Shown piece by piece: positions 33,715 to 42,879 of a DNA stretch of 45,701 bases. Source of the stretch: an uncultured Ilumatobacter sp. (GTDB taxonomy: Bacteria; Actinomycetota; Acidimicrobiia; Acidimicrobiales; Ilumatobacteraceae); NCBI GenBank assembly GCA_937919625.1, contig CALFRK010000076.1, forward strand, positions 1 to 45,701, in the 5' to 3' direction. Under the pieces are notes generated by a model. The model did no database searches, was not told where the DNA came from, and saw only the letters and a list, made by a program, of their open reading frames with translations. The first letter of the stretch is position 1. The number at the start of each line of letters is the position of its first letter. The translations under genes were made by a program, and so were the position numbers.

Positions 33715-34467
33715 TTACAGCGGAGCGGCCAGTAGGCGACGGAAGATCTCGGCGTCGTGGCCGGGCACGATCGCCGTGCCGCCGGCGTGTTCGCGACGCA
33801 GCATGTCGAGCGAGGCGCGTTGTTGGTCGAAGTCGTACCCGAACTGCGGCAGGATGCCGTCGTCGAGGGTGTGGCCGAAGTAGCAGGCGTCGGCGGCGAG
33901 GATCACCGGGCCGTTGGCCGTGACGACGCGCAGCGACTGGTGCCCGCAGGTGTGCCCTGGTGTCGGGATGCAGGCCACCGTGCCGTCACCGAACAGGTCG
34001 TGGGCGCCGGCGATCGCGAGCACGTCGTGCCCGAGTTCGAATAGCGACTTGTCGTAGCTGATATCCGGATCGCTGGTGGCGGCGACCCACTCGTCGGCCT
34101 GGATGATGACACGGGCATTCGGCAGTTCGCACAGTCCGCCGACGTGATCGAAGTGGCAATGCGACAACACCACCGTCAGGTTGCTCAATGGATCGACGTC
34201 GTGCTCGGCCAGCCGGTGAGCGACGGTGCCACCGTGTTCGAGTTGTGGTGCGAAGATCTTCGCCATCGGCCCCAGCGACTCGGCGCCATCGGCCAGGTCG
34301 GGATGCAGCCCGACGTCGAATACGACGTTGCCCTGCGGATGCTGCACCAGCCAAGACGGAATCGGGAAGCTGAGCTGATCGGTTGATCCGCCCTGAGTTA
34401 GCGTGCGTCGCTGCGTCCTCAGCCACCCGCAGTCAAGAGCCGTGATCGTCGGAGCCAGCGAATACAT
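33715..34467 (-). CDS. Metallo-beta-lactamase-fold hydrolase, AHL-lactonase-like
   Basis: 250 residues. The metal site is complete: HCHFDHVGG (HxHxDH), His in PTPGHTCGHQSL, Asp in AADACYFG, and His in IVPGHD near the end. The layout and the N-terminal LSFPIPSWLVQHPQGNVVFDVG resemble N-acyl-homoserine lactonases of the AiiA/AttM group. That group also includes lactonases acting on gamma-butyrolactones, and a catabolic role next to the paa and monooxygenase genes is as likely as signal quenching (inference). Cytoplasmic. Confidence 0.88.
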   Translation of the reverse strand: MYSLAPTITALDCGWLRTQRRTLTQGGSTDQLSFPIPSWLVQHPQGNVVFDVGLHPDLADGAESLGPMAKIFAPQLEHGGTVAHRLAEHDVDPLSNLTVVLSHCHFDHVGGLCELPNARVIIQADEWVAATSDPDISYDKSLFELGHDVLAIAGAHDLFGDGTVACIPTPGHTCGHQSLRVVTANGPVILAADACYFGHTLDDGILPQFGYDFDQQRASLDMLRREHAGGTAIVPGHDAEIFRRLLAAPL

Positions 34468-34478
34468 AGAAAGGGTCT

Positions 34479-34511
34479 AGTTGGGAGTTGTGCCTGGCAC
34501 AACTCCCAACT
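34479..34511. repeat. Intergenic palindrome, family member 2
   Basis: AGTTGGGAGTTGTGCC, one T, GGCACAACTCCCAACT: perfect 16-bp arms. It lies between the divergent metallohydrolase and CoA-ligase genes, 11 nt before the former's start and 20 nt before the latter's. Confidence 0.8.
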
Positions 34512-34531
34512 CGTCGGTGGGGCGTGAGACG

Positions 34532-35938
34532 ATGAGTGAGATGAGCTTGTTGCCCGCCCTCGACGGCGTTCATGGCGACCCTGCTGACGCGGTGTCGGTT
34601 GCGGGCGAGACGTTGGCGTGGTCGCAGCTGGCAGCCAGAGCGGATGCGATCGGTGGTCGGGTCGCTGGCGCGCCGGCGATCGCCGTGTGCGGTGAGGCGA
34701 CGATCGACACCGTGATTGCCGTCGTGGCTGGTTTGCGGGCCGGCGTTCCTGTCGTGCCGGTGCCGGCCGATGCCGGGCCGATGGAGTGCCATCACATCCT
34801 GCGCGACTCCGGAGCCACGATGGTGATCGGTGATCCCGAGTGGCCGGATGTCGAGCTCGAGCGGATCCCTTTAACGACACGATCGGCGTCAGCGACTGGA
34901 TCGTCCCCAAAGTCCGACAACGACCCGGCCCTGATCATGTACACGTCGGGCACGACCGGACTTCCGAAGGGTGCCGTGATCCCGCGCTGCGCGATCGCCG
35001 CCGGGCTCGACGGGCTGGCCGATGCATGGGGGTGGACGCCTGACGACACGCTTGTGCACGGCCTGCCGCTGTTCCATGTGCATGGCCTGATCCTCGGCGT
35101 GCTCGGCGCGCTACGTGTCGGGTCGAAGCTGATTCACACCGGCCGGCCGACACCCGAACGCTATGGCGCCGCCGTGGGCACCCTGTACTTCGGTGTGCCG
35201 ACAGTCTGGGGCCGTGTGGCAGCGGCGCCCGAGCATGCCAAGGCGCTGTCGTCGGCAAGGTTGCTCGTGTCCGGCAGTGCCGCACTTCCCGTACCTGTCT
35301 TCGAGCGACTACGTGAGCTGACGGGGCAGGTGCCCGTCGAGCGGTACGGCATGACCGAGACGTTGATCACGCTGTCGACCCGCCACGATGGTGACCGACG
35401 GCCCGGCCACGTGGGTGTGCCAATAGCCGGCGTAGAGACCCGGCTTCGCTCGGAGACGGGCGAACCCGTGTCTCACGACGGCGAGACGATCGGCGGCCTG
35501 CAGGTTCGGGGCGCCACCTTGTTCAACGGCTACCTCAACCTGCCCGACAAGACGGCCGAATCGATGACCGATGATGGCTGGTTCGTAACCGGCGACGCGG
35601 TGACGATCGCCCCCGACGGATTCCATCGGATCGTCGGCCGAGCATCGATCGACATCATCAAATCGGGTGGCTACAAGGTCGGTGCCGGCGAGGTCGAGAC
35701 TGCGCTGCTGTCACACTCGTCGGTCGACGAGGCCGCCGTGATCGGCGTGCCGGATGCCGACCTGGGGGAGCGGATCGTCGCCTTCGTAGTCGGCGACGGG
35801 ATCGTGCCGAACGATCTGATCGATCACGTCGCCAAGCTGCTCTCTGGCCACAAACGTCCGCGTGAAGTCAGGGTCGTCGACAGCCTCCCGCGTAACGCGA
35901 TGGGCAAGATTCAGAAACAACAACTCAAACAGGCGTAA
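34532..35938 (+). CDS. Acyl-CoA synthetase of the malonyl-CoA synthetase (MatB) type
   Basis: 468 residues from the ATG at 34532 (MSEMSLLPAL); the frame upstream runs into the palindrome. AMP-binding motifs: YTSGTTGLPKGA (about residue 137), LPLFHVHGLILGVLGALR, LLVSGSAALP, ERYGMTETL, WFVTGDAV and SGGYKVGAGEVE with catalytic Lys in PRNAMGKIQK. The order and the HVHGL and RYGMTET motifs are closest to actinobacterial MatB enzymes, which make malonyl-CoA or methylmalonyl-CoA from the acid. The exact acid is not certain. Start of a plus-strand gene, divergent from the metallohydrolase. Confidence 0.85.
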   Translation: MSEMSLLPALDGVHGDPADAVSVAGETLAWSQLAARADAIGGRVAGAPAIAVCGEATIDTVIAVVAGLRAGVPVVPVPADAGPMECHHILRDSGATMVIGDPEWPDVELERIPLTTRSASATGSSPKSDNDPALIMYTSGTTGLPKGAVIPRCAIAAGLDGLADAWGWTPDDTLVHGLPLFHVHGLILGVLGALRVGSKLIHTGRPTPERYGAAVGTLYFGVPTVWGRVAAAPEHAKALSSARLLVSGSAALPVPVFERLRELTGQVPVERYGMTETLITLSTRHDGDRRPGHVGVPIAGVETRLRSETGEPVSHDGETIGGLQVRGATLFNGYLNLPDKTAESMTDDGWFVTGDAVTIAPDGFHRIVGRASIDIIKSGGYKVGAGEVETALLSHSSVDEAAVIGVPDADLGERIVAFVVGDGIVPNDLIDHVAKLLSGHKRPREVRVVDSLPRNAMGKIQKQQLKQA

Positions 35939-35962
35939 GCGCACCAGTTCGGCATTGAGGAT

Positions 35963-37888
35963 CTAATCGACGCGGGTGATCACGTAGTCGGAGAGGTCGA
36001 TGTCGTGGGTCATCTGCCAGTACTCGAGCAGGCTGAACGGCGTGACCGACACGACCCTGCCGTGTGAGTTGCGGTAGTAAGTCGACATGCCAGGGTGACT
36101 CCAGATCAGCTCAGCGTGGCGCTCGTCGACCAGCCGCACGAACTCGTCGTGTACTCGCTGCTTGGGTTCGATCGAACCGATCTCGGCCTCGATCATCCGC
36201 ACGATCGCATCGGTGATGTAACGGGTCTGGCTCTCGGCCTGGAAGATCGCGCTGCCACCGTGGCCGAGCCCGGTACTGGGGCCTTGCATCAAAAAGAAGT
36301 TCGGGAAGCCGGGCACCGTAATACCAAGATGGGCAGTGGCATCATCGTGCCCCCAAACGTCATCGAGCACGACGCCATCTCGACCAACGGGGCGAAGCGA
36401 GCGCGCCATATCGGTCATGCGGAAGCCGGTCGACATCACGATCACATCGGCGGCGTGCTCCGCTCCATCGGTGGTGCGAACGCCGTCGATGGTGATCCGA
36501 TCGATGCTGGCGGTGACGAGTGTGACGTTCGGGCGCAGCAGTGTGCTGTACCAGCCGTTGTCGAGCAGAATCCGTTTGCCGTATGGGGGATAGGTCGGCG
36601 TACAGGCGGCGATCAGATCGGTGCGGCTGCCGAGCTCGGCCTCGATGTGGTCGACCATCTCCTGGCGGTGACGTTCGTTGATGAAGTTCAACGACCGTTC
36701 GGGGTGCGGCCAGTCAGGGTCGCGTCGCAGGAATGGCAACAACCCATCGCCGTAGCGCCACAGCATCGAGAACCGGAACCACTGGGCGTAGAACGGCACG
36801 TTCGCCAACAACCACTGGGCGTGGCAGCTGAGCAGGTCTTGGTAGCGCGGAATCGGTCGGGCCCACTGAGGGCTGCGCTGAAAGATTGACAGTTGTTCGA
36901 CATCGCCGGCGATCGTTGGGGCGATCTGCATCGCTGCTGCCCCGGTGCCGATGATCGCCACGCGTTTGCCGGCGAGGTCGAGCTCGGAAGGCCATGCGGC
37001 GGTGTGGAACATCGGGCCCGAGAACTCGTCGGCGCCGGCGATCTCAGGGATCGACGGGGTGCCGAACTGTCCGATCGCCGCCACCAGATCCGTGCCGGTG
37101 AACAGCTCGGGCCCGTGCGGCGTCGATACGGCGACATCCCAAGCTTGGGTGTGCTCGTTCCAGGTGGCCTCCGTAACCTTGGTGTTGAAACAGATGTGTT
37201 GGCGCAGCCCGAACTCGTCGGTCCACTCACGGAGATAGTCGAACAGTTCGGATTGTGGCGAGAAGTTGCGGGTCCACGGATGGCGCTGCCCGATCGAGAA
37301 CGAGTAGGCGTGATTCGGCGTGTCGACGCCACAGCCGGGGTACGTGTTGTCGCGCCAGGTTCCGCCGACGTCCGCGCCTCGTTCGAGAATCGTGAAAGGA
37401 ATCCCGAGCCGCAAGAGACGCGCTCCGAGGATCAGCCCGCTGGCACCTGCGCCGACGATTACGACGTAGCGGTCGGGTGGCTGTGCCGGTGGTGTCTCGT
37501 CCCATGCGACATCTCGGCTGACCATGCCGAGGTCTTCGCGCATCATCGGTGCGTAGCCGGCGTCGATCGACTCGTTCATGCACCAGCGCATCATTTCGAG
37601 CATCAGCTCGTCGCCTGGGTCGATGATCTGCGGTTCGACTCGGGTCGCGGTCAGCAACTCTAGGGCTGCTGCGCGAATCTCGTCGGCGATCTCGGGCCGA
37701 AAGCCTGCTTGCTCGTCGGCGATCAGCTTGACGTCGCGTTGTGGCCGATAGGGCACCGCCAGCCACCGTCGGTCACCGCTGAGGTGAAAGACGCACATCA
37801 ACAACACGCGCAGATCGGCATCGGCCAGTGCCTCGCTCAGCCGCGCGCTGTCGAGCGGGGCAAGCAGTGTTGAGGGCGTCGTGTCCAT
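35963..37888 (-). CDS. Flavin-containing Baeyer-Villiger monooxygenase, HAPMO-like
   Basis: 641 residues from the ATG at 37888; the frame is open to 38506 but that stretch is antisense to the next gene. About 130 N-terminal helical residues precede the FAD motif VGAGASG (near 140), a layout and length matching 4-hydroxyacetophenone monooxygenase. The Baeyer-Villiger fingerprint FSGPMFHTAAW (FxGxxxHxxxW form) is near 290, followed by the NADPH motif IIGTGAAAMQIAP. It inserts oxygen next to a ketone, giving an ester. An HSL-type esterase at 38899 could hydrolyse the product, as in the known hap pathway (inference). Confidence 0.9.
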   Translation of the reverse strand: MDTTPSTLLAPLDSARLSEALADADLRVLLMCVFHLSGDRRWLAVPYRPQRDVKLIADEQAGFRPEIADEIRAAALELLTATRVEPQIIDPGDELMLEMMRWCMNESIDAGYAPMMREDLGMVSRDVAWDETPPAQPPDRYVVIVGAGASGLILGARLLRLGIPFTILERGADVGGTWRDNTYPGCGVDTPNHAYSFSIGQRHPWTRNFSPQSELFDYLREWTDEFGLRQHICFNTKVTEATWNEHTQAWDVAVSTPHGPELFTGTDLVAAIGQFGTPSIPEIAGADEFSGPMFHTAAWPSELDLAGKRVAIIGTGAAAMQIAPTIAGDVEQLSIFQRSPQWARPIPRYQDLLSCHAQWLLANVPFYAQWFRFSMLWRYGDGLLPFLRRDPDWPHPERSLNFINERHRQEMVDHIEAELGSRTDLIAACTPTYPPYGKRILLDNGWYSTLLRPNVTLVTASIDRITIDGVRTTDGAEHAADVIVMSTGFRMTDMARSLRPVGRDGVVLDDVWGHDDATAHLGITVPGFPNFFLMQGPSTGLGHGGSAIFQAESQTRYITDAIVRMIEAEIGSIEPKQRVHDEFVRLVDERHAELIWSHPGMSTYYRNSHGRVVSVTPFSLLEYWQMTHDIDLSDYVITRVD

Positions 37889-37937
37889 CCCATCTGAGAG
37901 ATTAGGAGGCTGGGTCGCCGCGAGTACGGTTCGGCGG

Positions 37938-38864
37938 GTGCGAGTGTGTGTGATCGGTGCAGGATCGTTGGGGTCGGCGATCGGGGGAAGCTTGGCTGCC
38001 AATGGCAACGACTTGGTTCTGGTGACCCGCAATCGGGCGCATGTCGACGCCATCAACGCCGGCGGACTCGTTATGAACGACGGCGAGGTGACGCGGTCGA
38101 TCGGGGTGTGTGCCGCGACGGGATATGACGATCTTCCACGCGCCGACTTGGCGATCGTGCTGGTCAAATCGTTCGACACCCAGGCAGCAATTGAAGCGGC
38201 ACTGCCGGTGCTAGGGCCCGACTCCACCGTCCTGACGCTCCAAAATGGCGTCGGCTGTGAGGAGATCATTGCCGATCTGATCGGACGCGAACGCGTTGTC
38301 GCTGGACGCACCTTCATCGGGGGGCGAATCACGGCGCCTGGCGTGGTCGAGTTCGGGGTGGTTGGTCGGCGCACGACGATCGGCGAACTCGACGGCTCGA
38401 TGACGCCACGCATCAAACAGATTGCCGACATGTTCGAACTGGCCGGCATGGCTGTCGATGTCAGCAGCGACATCGTCGTGATGATGTGGGAGAAGCTGTT
38501 CGTCAATGTCGCAACAGGTGCCTGGAGCGCGTTGACCGGGTTGCCCTACGGCGAGTTGTCGGTTCACCCAGAGGTCGCGGCGATGGCGATCGCCACAGTC
38601 GCAGAGGCCATGAACGTCGCTCGCGGTTTGGGAATCGGGATCCTCACCACCGATCCGGAAGTGCCGTGGCGGCGAGCTTGGGAGGGGCTGCCTTACGGCT
38701 TTAAGGCGTCCATGTTGCAGAGCATCGAGAAGGGCTCGCAGACCGAGGTTGACGTCATGCATGGTGCTGTATGCCGAGGCGGAATAGCAGCCGGCGTTTC
38801 TACGCCCATCAACGACACGCTGCTCGCGGCCGTGAAGGGCTTGGAGCGCCGCTTGAACGGCTGA
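37938..38864 (+). CDS. 2-dehydropantoate 2-reductase family protein
   Basis: 308 residues from the GTG at 37938 (VRVCVIGAGSLGSAIGGSLA). N-terminal Rossmann domain with GAGSLGSAIG and LVLVTRN, then LVKSFDTQ, LTLQNGVGCEE and RTFIGG; C-terminal helical domain with the catalytic Lys in WEKLFVNVATGAWSALTG and the acid/base region near PLYGFKASM-like LPYGFKASMLQS. These are the ApbA/PanE signatures. Several actinobacteria carry paralogues not used for pantothenate, and the catabolic setting leaves the substrate open. Divergent from the monooxygenase, 49 nt apart. Confidence 0.88.
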   Translation: MRVCVIGAGSLGSAIGGSLAANGNDLVLVTRNRAHVDAINAGGLVMNDGEVTRSIGVCAATGYDDLPRADLAIVLVKSFDTQAAIEAALPVLGPDSTVLTLQNGVGCEEIIADLIGRERVVAGRTFIGGRITAPGVVEFGVVGRRTTIGELDGSMTPRIKQIADMFELAGMAVDVSSDIVVMMWEKLFVNVATGAWSALTGLPYGELSVHPEVAAMAIATVAEAMNVARGLGIGILTTDPEVPWRRAWEGLPYGFKASMLQSIEKGSQTEVDVMHGAVCRGGIAAGVSTPINDTLLAAVKGLERRLNG

Positions 38865-38871
38865 ACGCGCG

Positions 38872-38890
38872 AGTTGTGTCCGACACAACT
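38872..38890. repeat. Intergenic palindrome, family member 3
   Basis: AGTTGTGTC, one C, GACACAACT: perfect 9-bp arms between the convergent reductase and esterase genes, where it can serve as a two-way terminator. Confidence 0.75.
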
Positions 38891-38898
38891 TGTGCGGT

Positions 38899-39819
38899 TC
38901 AAGAGAAGGCTTGTTCGAGGGCGACGGCGAGATCGTCATGGGCTTGTTCGGCGCGGGCAATCGCGTGCCACCTCGTGACGAATCCGTGCACGACGCCCGG
39001 ATACCTGATCAATGTCGTCGGCACCCCCGCAGCTACGAGTCGTTGGGCGTACCGCTCACCCTCGTCTCGTAAGGGATCGAACTCGGCGGTTTGCACAAAT
39101 GCAGGGGCGAGCCCCGCCATTTGCCCGAGGCGGGCCGGCACGGCATGTGGGTCGGAGCGATGTGCGGCTGGGACAAAATGGTTCCAGAACCACACCATGT
39201 CGGCGGCGGTGAGGAACAAGCCTTCACCATTCTCCGACATTGACGGGTAGTCGCTTTGGAGATCATCGATGCATGGGTAGATCAGCGCCTGAAGAGCCAA
39301 AGCCAGACCCTCGTCGCGTGCGCGAATCGCAACGCCAGCAGCCAGGTTGCCGCCTGCGCTGTCGCCGCACACGGCAATCTTGTTGGGGTTGGCTCCCCAT
39401 TCGTTGCCATGTTCGGCGAGCCAAGCGGTCACGGCCCAGCAGTCGTCGTGCGGGGCCGGGAAGGGATCCTCCGGCGCCAATCGGTAGCCGACCGAGACGA
39501 CGAGCGCTCCGCTGCGGGCGGCGATCCTCCTTGCGATCGGATCGTGTCCATCGATGTTTGACAACACCCAGCCGCCACCGTGGAAGAATACGACGATCGG
39601 CAGGTCGGTCTGGTGTTTGAGTGCGTACAGCCGCACCGCGATGTTGCCGGCGGGTCCGGGCACCGTGTGGTCTCTGACGAGGGCGAGCGGATCGCGATCG
39701 GGCTTGGGTGCGTCGTTGTAGTTGGAGCGAGCGGCGACGACCGTCCCGTCCGACAATGCTGGTGCCTGCAAGGCAGCCAACGTTGCCAGCATCTCGGCTA
39801 CGTCACGATCCAACGGCAT
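38899..39819 (-). CDS. Alpha/beta-hydrolase esterase, hormone-sensitive-lipase family
   Basis: 306 residues. Oxyanion-hole HGGGWV, nucleophile Ser in GDSAGGNLA, catalytic Asp in TAEFDPLRDEG and catalytic His in GVVHGF give a complete HSL-type triad (family IV). No signal peptide. It would hydrolyse short-chain or aryl esters in the cytoplasm. The position close to the Baeyer-Villiger monooxygenase suggests it opens that enzyme's ester products. Divergent from the benzoate-CoA-ligase-type gene. Confidence 0.92.
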   Translation of the reverse strand: MPLDRDVAEMLATLAALQAPALSDGTVVAARSNYNDAPKPDRDPLALVRDHTVPGPAGNIAVRLYALKHQTDLPIVVFFHGGGWVLSNIDGHDPIARRIAARSGALVVSVGYRLAPEDPFPAPHDDCWAVTAWLAEHGNEWGANPNKIAVCGDSAGGNLAAGVAIRARDEGLALALQALIYPCIDDLQSDYPSMSENGEGLFLTAADMVWFWNHFVPAAHRSDPHAVPARLGQMAGLAPAFVQTAEFDPLRDEGERYAQRLVAAGVPTTLIRYPGVVHGFVTRWHAIARAEQAHDDLAVALEQAFS

Positions 39820-39886
39820 TCGGCGAGTCTGTCATCACAGTACGTTCCGTTCACCGTCGGCGTGCCAGGCCTGCGACAATGTAGGG

Positions 39887-41389
39887 GTGGGGAAGTACAA
39901 CGCAGCCGAATGGTTGGTCGATCGTAACCTCGACCTGGGTCGAGGCGGTCGGGTAGCAATTCGCTGTCAGGGCGAGTCATTCACCTATGCCCAGATGCAG
40001 CGCGAGGTGTTTCGGGCTCAGCATGCCCTCGTCGATCGGGGCATCCAACCAGGCGATCGTGTAGCGATGCTGGTCAACGACGAGCCCGGCTTTGTGGCGT
40101 TCTTTCTCGGGGCGATGCGGTCGGGAGCGATACCTGTGCCGCTCTCGACGATGCTCACCGGCCCCGACATTGCCGCGATAGTCGACGACTCCCAGGCGTC
40201 GCTGCTGGTTGCCTCGGCCGAACACGCCGATCGCCTGGCCGACGCCCGCACACCGTCTGGCGCGATCACCATTGGCCTCGACTCGTGGGATATCTACGAC
40301 GACCGGTCCGATGCCCCGGTCGCCGACACCGACGAGTCGTCGCCCGCCTTTTGGCTGTACAGCTCGGGTACCACGGGCTCGCCCAAGGGCGTAATGCACC
40401 GTCACGCCAGTCTGGCGGCCACGGCTGATACGTACGCCCGCACCATCCTCGCCACGTCCGAACACGACCGTTTCCTCTCGGTCGCCAAGCTGTTCTTCGC
40501 CTACGGACTCGGCAACTCGTTGACCTTCCCGTTCGCGGTCGGAGCGACGACGATCCTCGACCCGGCCCGCCCGACGCCACCCGGCGTGCTGCAGCTAGTA
40601 GCCGACGAGCAGCCGACGCTGTTCTTCGCCAGCCCGGGTTTCGTTGCAGCGATCCTCGACGCTGCGCCAGACCCCGCCTTGTTCGCATCTGTGCGGGCCA
40701 CGGTGACCGCCGGCGAGTCGCTGCCGGGCGACCTGCACCGACGGTTCGCGCACGGGTTCGGCCACGACGTACTCGACGGGATCGGCACCACCGAGGCGCT
40801 GCATATCTTCTTGACAAACCGCATCAACGACCAGGTCGCCGGCAGCAGTGGCAAACCCGTCGCCGGCTACGAGGCGAAGCTGCTCGACGACATGGGCGCG
40901 GCCGTCACCGAGCCGGACGTTCCGGGCTACCTGCACGTCCGTGGCCCGTCGATTGCCGATGGGTACTGGCAGCGTCCCAAAGAATCGGCGGCTTCGTTTC
41001 TTGATGGCGGTTGGCTGCGAACCGGCGACGTGTACACGCGGTCGGCAGATGGTCATTGGACATTCCTCGGTCGTAACAACGACATGATCAAGGCCGGCGG
41101 AATCTGGGTCTCCCCGGCCGAGGTCGAGAGTGTCCTGATCGAGCATCCCGACGTGCTCGAAGCGGCGGTGGTTGGTGCTCGGAACGAGGCCGGCCTTGAG
41201 CAAACGGTGGCGTTTGTTGTCGCCCGCGCCGGCCATACTGTCGATCCCGTCGAGATCGATCGTCACTGCAGAAGCAGGATTGCAGCCTTCAAACGTCCTC
41301 GCCGACTGTTCGTGGTCGACGAGCTGCCAAAGACGGCGACCGGCAAGATCCGTCGCTTCGAACTCCGCGATTCGTTATTCACCGACTGA
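39887..41389 (+). CDS. Benzoate-CoA ligase family protein
   Basis: 500 residues from the GTG at 39887 (VGKYNAAEWLVDRN); the open frame upstream is antisense to the esterase gene. AMP-binding motifs: WLYSSGTTGSPKGVMHRH (near 158), KLFFAYGLGNSLTFPF, GIGTTEALHIFLTN, WLRTGDVYTR, RNNDMIKAGGIWVSPAEVE and catalytic Lys in LPKTATGKIRR. FWLYSSGTTG with LFFAYGLGNS and GTTEALHIF are typical of benzoate- and hydroxybenzoate-CoA ligases. It would activate an aromatic acid for CoA-dependent breakdown; the exact acid is uncertain. Confidence 0.9.
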   Translation: MGKYNAAEWLVDRNLDLGRGGRVAIRCQGESFTYAQMQREVFRAQHALVDRGIQPGDRVAMLVNDEPGFVAFFLGAMRSGAIPVPLSTMLTGPDIAAIVDDSQASLLVASAEHADRLADARTPSGAITIGLDSWDIYDDRSDAPVADTDESSPAFWLYSSGTTGSPKGVMHRHASLAATADTYARTILATSEHDRFLSVAKLFFAYGLGNSLTFPFAVGATTILDPARPTPPGVLQLVADEQPTLFFASPGFVAAILDAAPDPALFASVRATVTAGESLPGDLHRRFAHGFGHDVLDGIGTTEALHIFLTNRINDQVAGSSGKPVAGYEAKLLDDMGAAVTEPDVPGYLHVRGPSIADGYWQRPKESAASFLDGGWLRTGDVYTRSADGHWTFLGRNNDMIKAGGIWVSPAEVESVLIEHPDVLEAAVVGARNEAGLEQTVAFVVARAGHTVDPVEIDRHCRSRIAAFKRPRRLFVVDELPKTATGKIRRFELRDSLFTD

Positions 41390-41448
41390 AGTCGTACGGC
41401 CGCCAAAAACCGCCCAGCAGGCACACGTGAAGCTGCGAGACTGACCAA

Positions 41449-42066
41449 ATGGACGCGGTGATGGGCGACGATGGTCTGACTCGCTGTGGATGGGGAGCCT
41501 CCACACCCGACTACGCCGCGTATCACGACACCGAGTGGGGATTCGGCGTTACCGACGACACGCGCTTGTTCGAGAAGATCTGTCTCGAAGGCTTTCAGTC
41601 CGGCTTGTCGTGGCTGACGATCTTGCGCAAGCGCCAGAACTTTCGCACCGGGTTTGCAGGGTTCGATATCGAGACAGTCGCCGGGTTCGGCGAAGGCGAC
41701 GTCGAACGGCTGTTGGGCGACGCCGGAATTGTTCGTCATCAGGGCAAGATCCGTTCGACGATCAACAACGCCGCCAGGGCGATCGAGCTGATCGAGCAGC
41801 ACGGCACGATCGCCGAGTTCTTTTGGCCGTACGCAACGTTCTCCAACACCCCAGCGACCGACGTGCCGGCGGTCACCGAAACCTCGACAATGTTGTCAAA
41901 GCAGCTCAAGCAGACCGGCTGGTCGTTCGTGGGCCCCACGACGATGTACGCGTTTATGCAGGCGATGGGCCTCGTCAACGACCACATCGGCAGATGCACG
42001 GTTCGCGACGAAGCCGAGCGATCCCGGCGGGCGGCCGCCGAAGCCGTGCTTGGACAGGCGCGCTGA
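41449..42066 (+). CDS. tag: DNA-3-methyladenine glycosylase I
   Basis: 205 residues from the ATG at 41449; an in-frame ATG at 41461 gives a start nearer the family norm. RCGWGASTPDYAAYHDTEWGFGV, FEKICLEGFQSGLSWLTIL, FVGPTTMYAFMQAMGLVNDH and GRCTVRDEAE contain the conserved aromatic base pocket and the Cys/His zinc snap (Cys near the N terminus, His and Cys near the C terminus). It excises 3-methyladenine in base-excision repair, a second DNA-repair gene here besides the photolyase. Confidence 0.95.
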   Translation: MDAVMGDDGLTRCGWGASTPDYAAYHDTEWGFGVTDDTRLFEKICLEGFQSGLSWLTILRKRQNFRTGFAGFDIETVAGFGEGDVERLLGDAGIVRHQGKIRSTINNAARAIELIEQHGTIAEFFWPYATFSNTPATDVPAVTETSTMLSKQLKQTGWSFVGPTTMYAFMQAMGLVNDHIGRCTVRDEAERSRRAAAEAVLGQAR

Positions 42067-42124
42067 GTCGCTCGTGTCGCGACCATCGGTCGCTGCCAGC
42101 TCGCTTCGATCTAGGATTTGAGTT

Positions 42125-42865
42125 GTGACCTTCGATCGATATCGCAGCGGGTTGGCCGCCCATTTCGGGGTGTCGGTCGGTCTGTTCGGAATGTCCGGGT
42201 CGATCGTGGTTCCGGCCCCGAGTCGTCAAGGCAGCGGAAGGGTCAGCCATCACCACATCGGTCGGCAGTCGTTGATTTGGGCAGATCCAGATCTGGAAGC
42301 CACGTTGGCCGACTGGAATCGCCGTCAAACAGCGGTTGCATTCGACGAGTTCCGGGCTGTGGCGCTGGCAGCACACGCCGAGCTTCTGGGTCACGGTCTC
42401 GAGCACGTATTGTCGACCACGTACCGGTCGGCTACCAGGGCGCCCGACGTGACGGCGCTCGACGGCCGTTCGGCCGAAGTGATCCGTACGGTCCAAAGTT
42501 TGTTCGACGAGTGCTCGGCGGAAGACCTCGGCGAGGCCGAGTTCGAGATCGATGCCCTCGATCCATATCTTGTTGGGTGGATCGAGGGTGGGGATCTGCT
42601 GGCGCTGGCCGGAGGCCGGCCAGAGACTTTTCGGCCAAACTGCTGCGACATCGGTGTGCTGGTCCACCCTGAGGCACGACTGGGTGGCCGTGGACGGGCC
42701 GTCGTGTCGGCGGTCGCCGACCTCGTGCTGGAAGCCGGACATGTAGCGCTGTACCGGTGCGGTGCGTCAAACGTCGGCTCGCAGCGACTCTGTCGCGCAG
42801 TGGGATTCGAGCTGGCGATGGAGCTCGATGCGTTCCAATGGCCGGCGGCAGTTGGAGAATCCTGA
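42125..42865 (+). CDS. GNAT-family N-acetyltransferase
   Basis: 246 residues. The C-terminal half carries the acetyl-CoA fold: DIGVLVHPEARLGGRGRAVV (R/Q-x-x-G-x-G/A-type pyrophosphate loop) followed by CGASNVGSQRLCRAVGFELA (conserved Asn and GF). The N-terminal half is a divergent domain typical of the GNAT_acetyltran group. The substrate is unknown. GTG start at 42125, 58 nt after tag. Confidence 0.82.
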   Translation: MTFDRYRSGLAAHFGVSVGLFGMSGSIVVPAPSRQGSGRVSHHHIGRQSLIWADPDLEATLADWNRRQTAVAFDEFRAVALAAHAELLGHGLEHVLSTTYRSATRAPDVTALDGRSAEVIRTVQSLFDECSAEDLGEAEFEIDALDPYLVGWIEGGDLLALAGGRPETFRPNCCDIGVLVHPEARLGGRGRAVVSAVADLVLEAGHVALYRCGASNVGSQRLCRAVGFELAMELDAFQWPAAVGES

Positions 42866-42879
42866 CGACTTTGCTGAGG

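Noticed and set aside
37889-38506. N-terminal extension of the monooxygenase frame
   Set aside because: It is antisense to the reductase gene; the ATG at 37888 gives the family's usual length.
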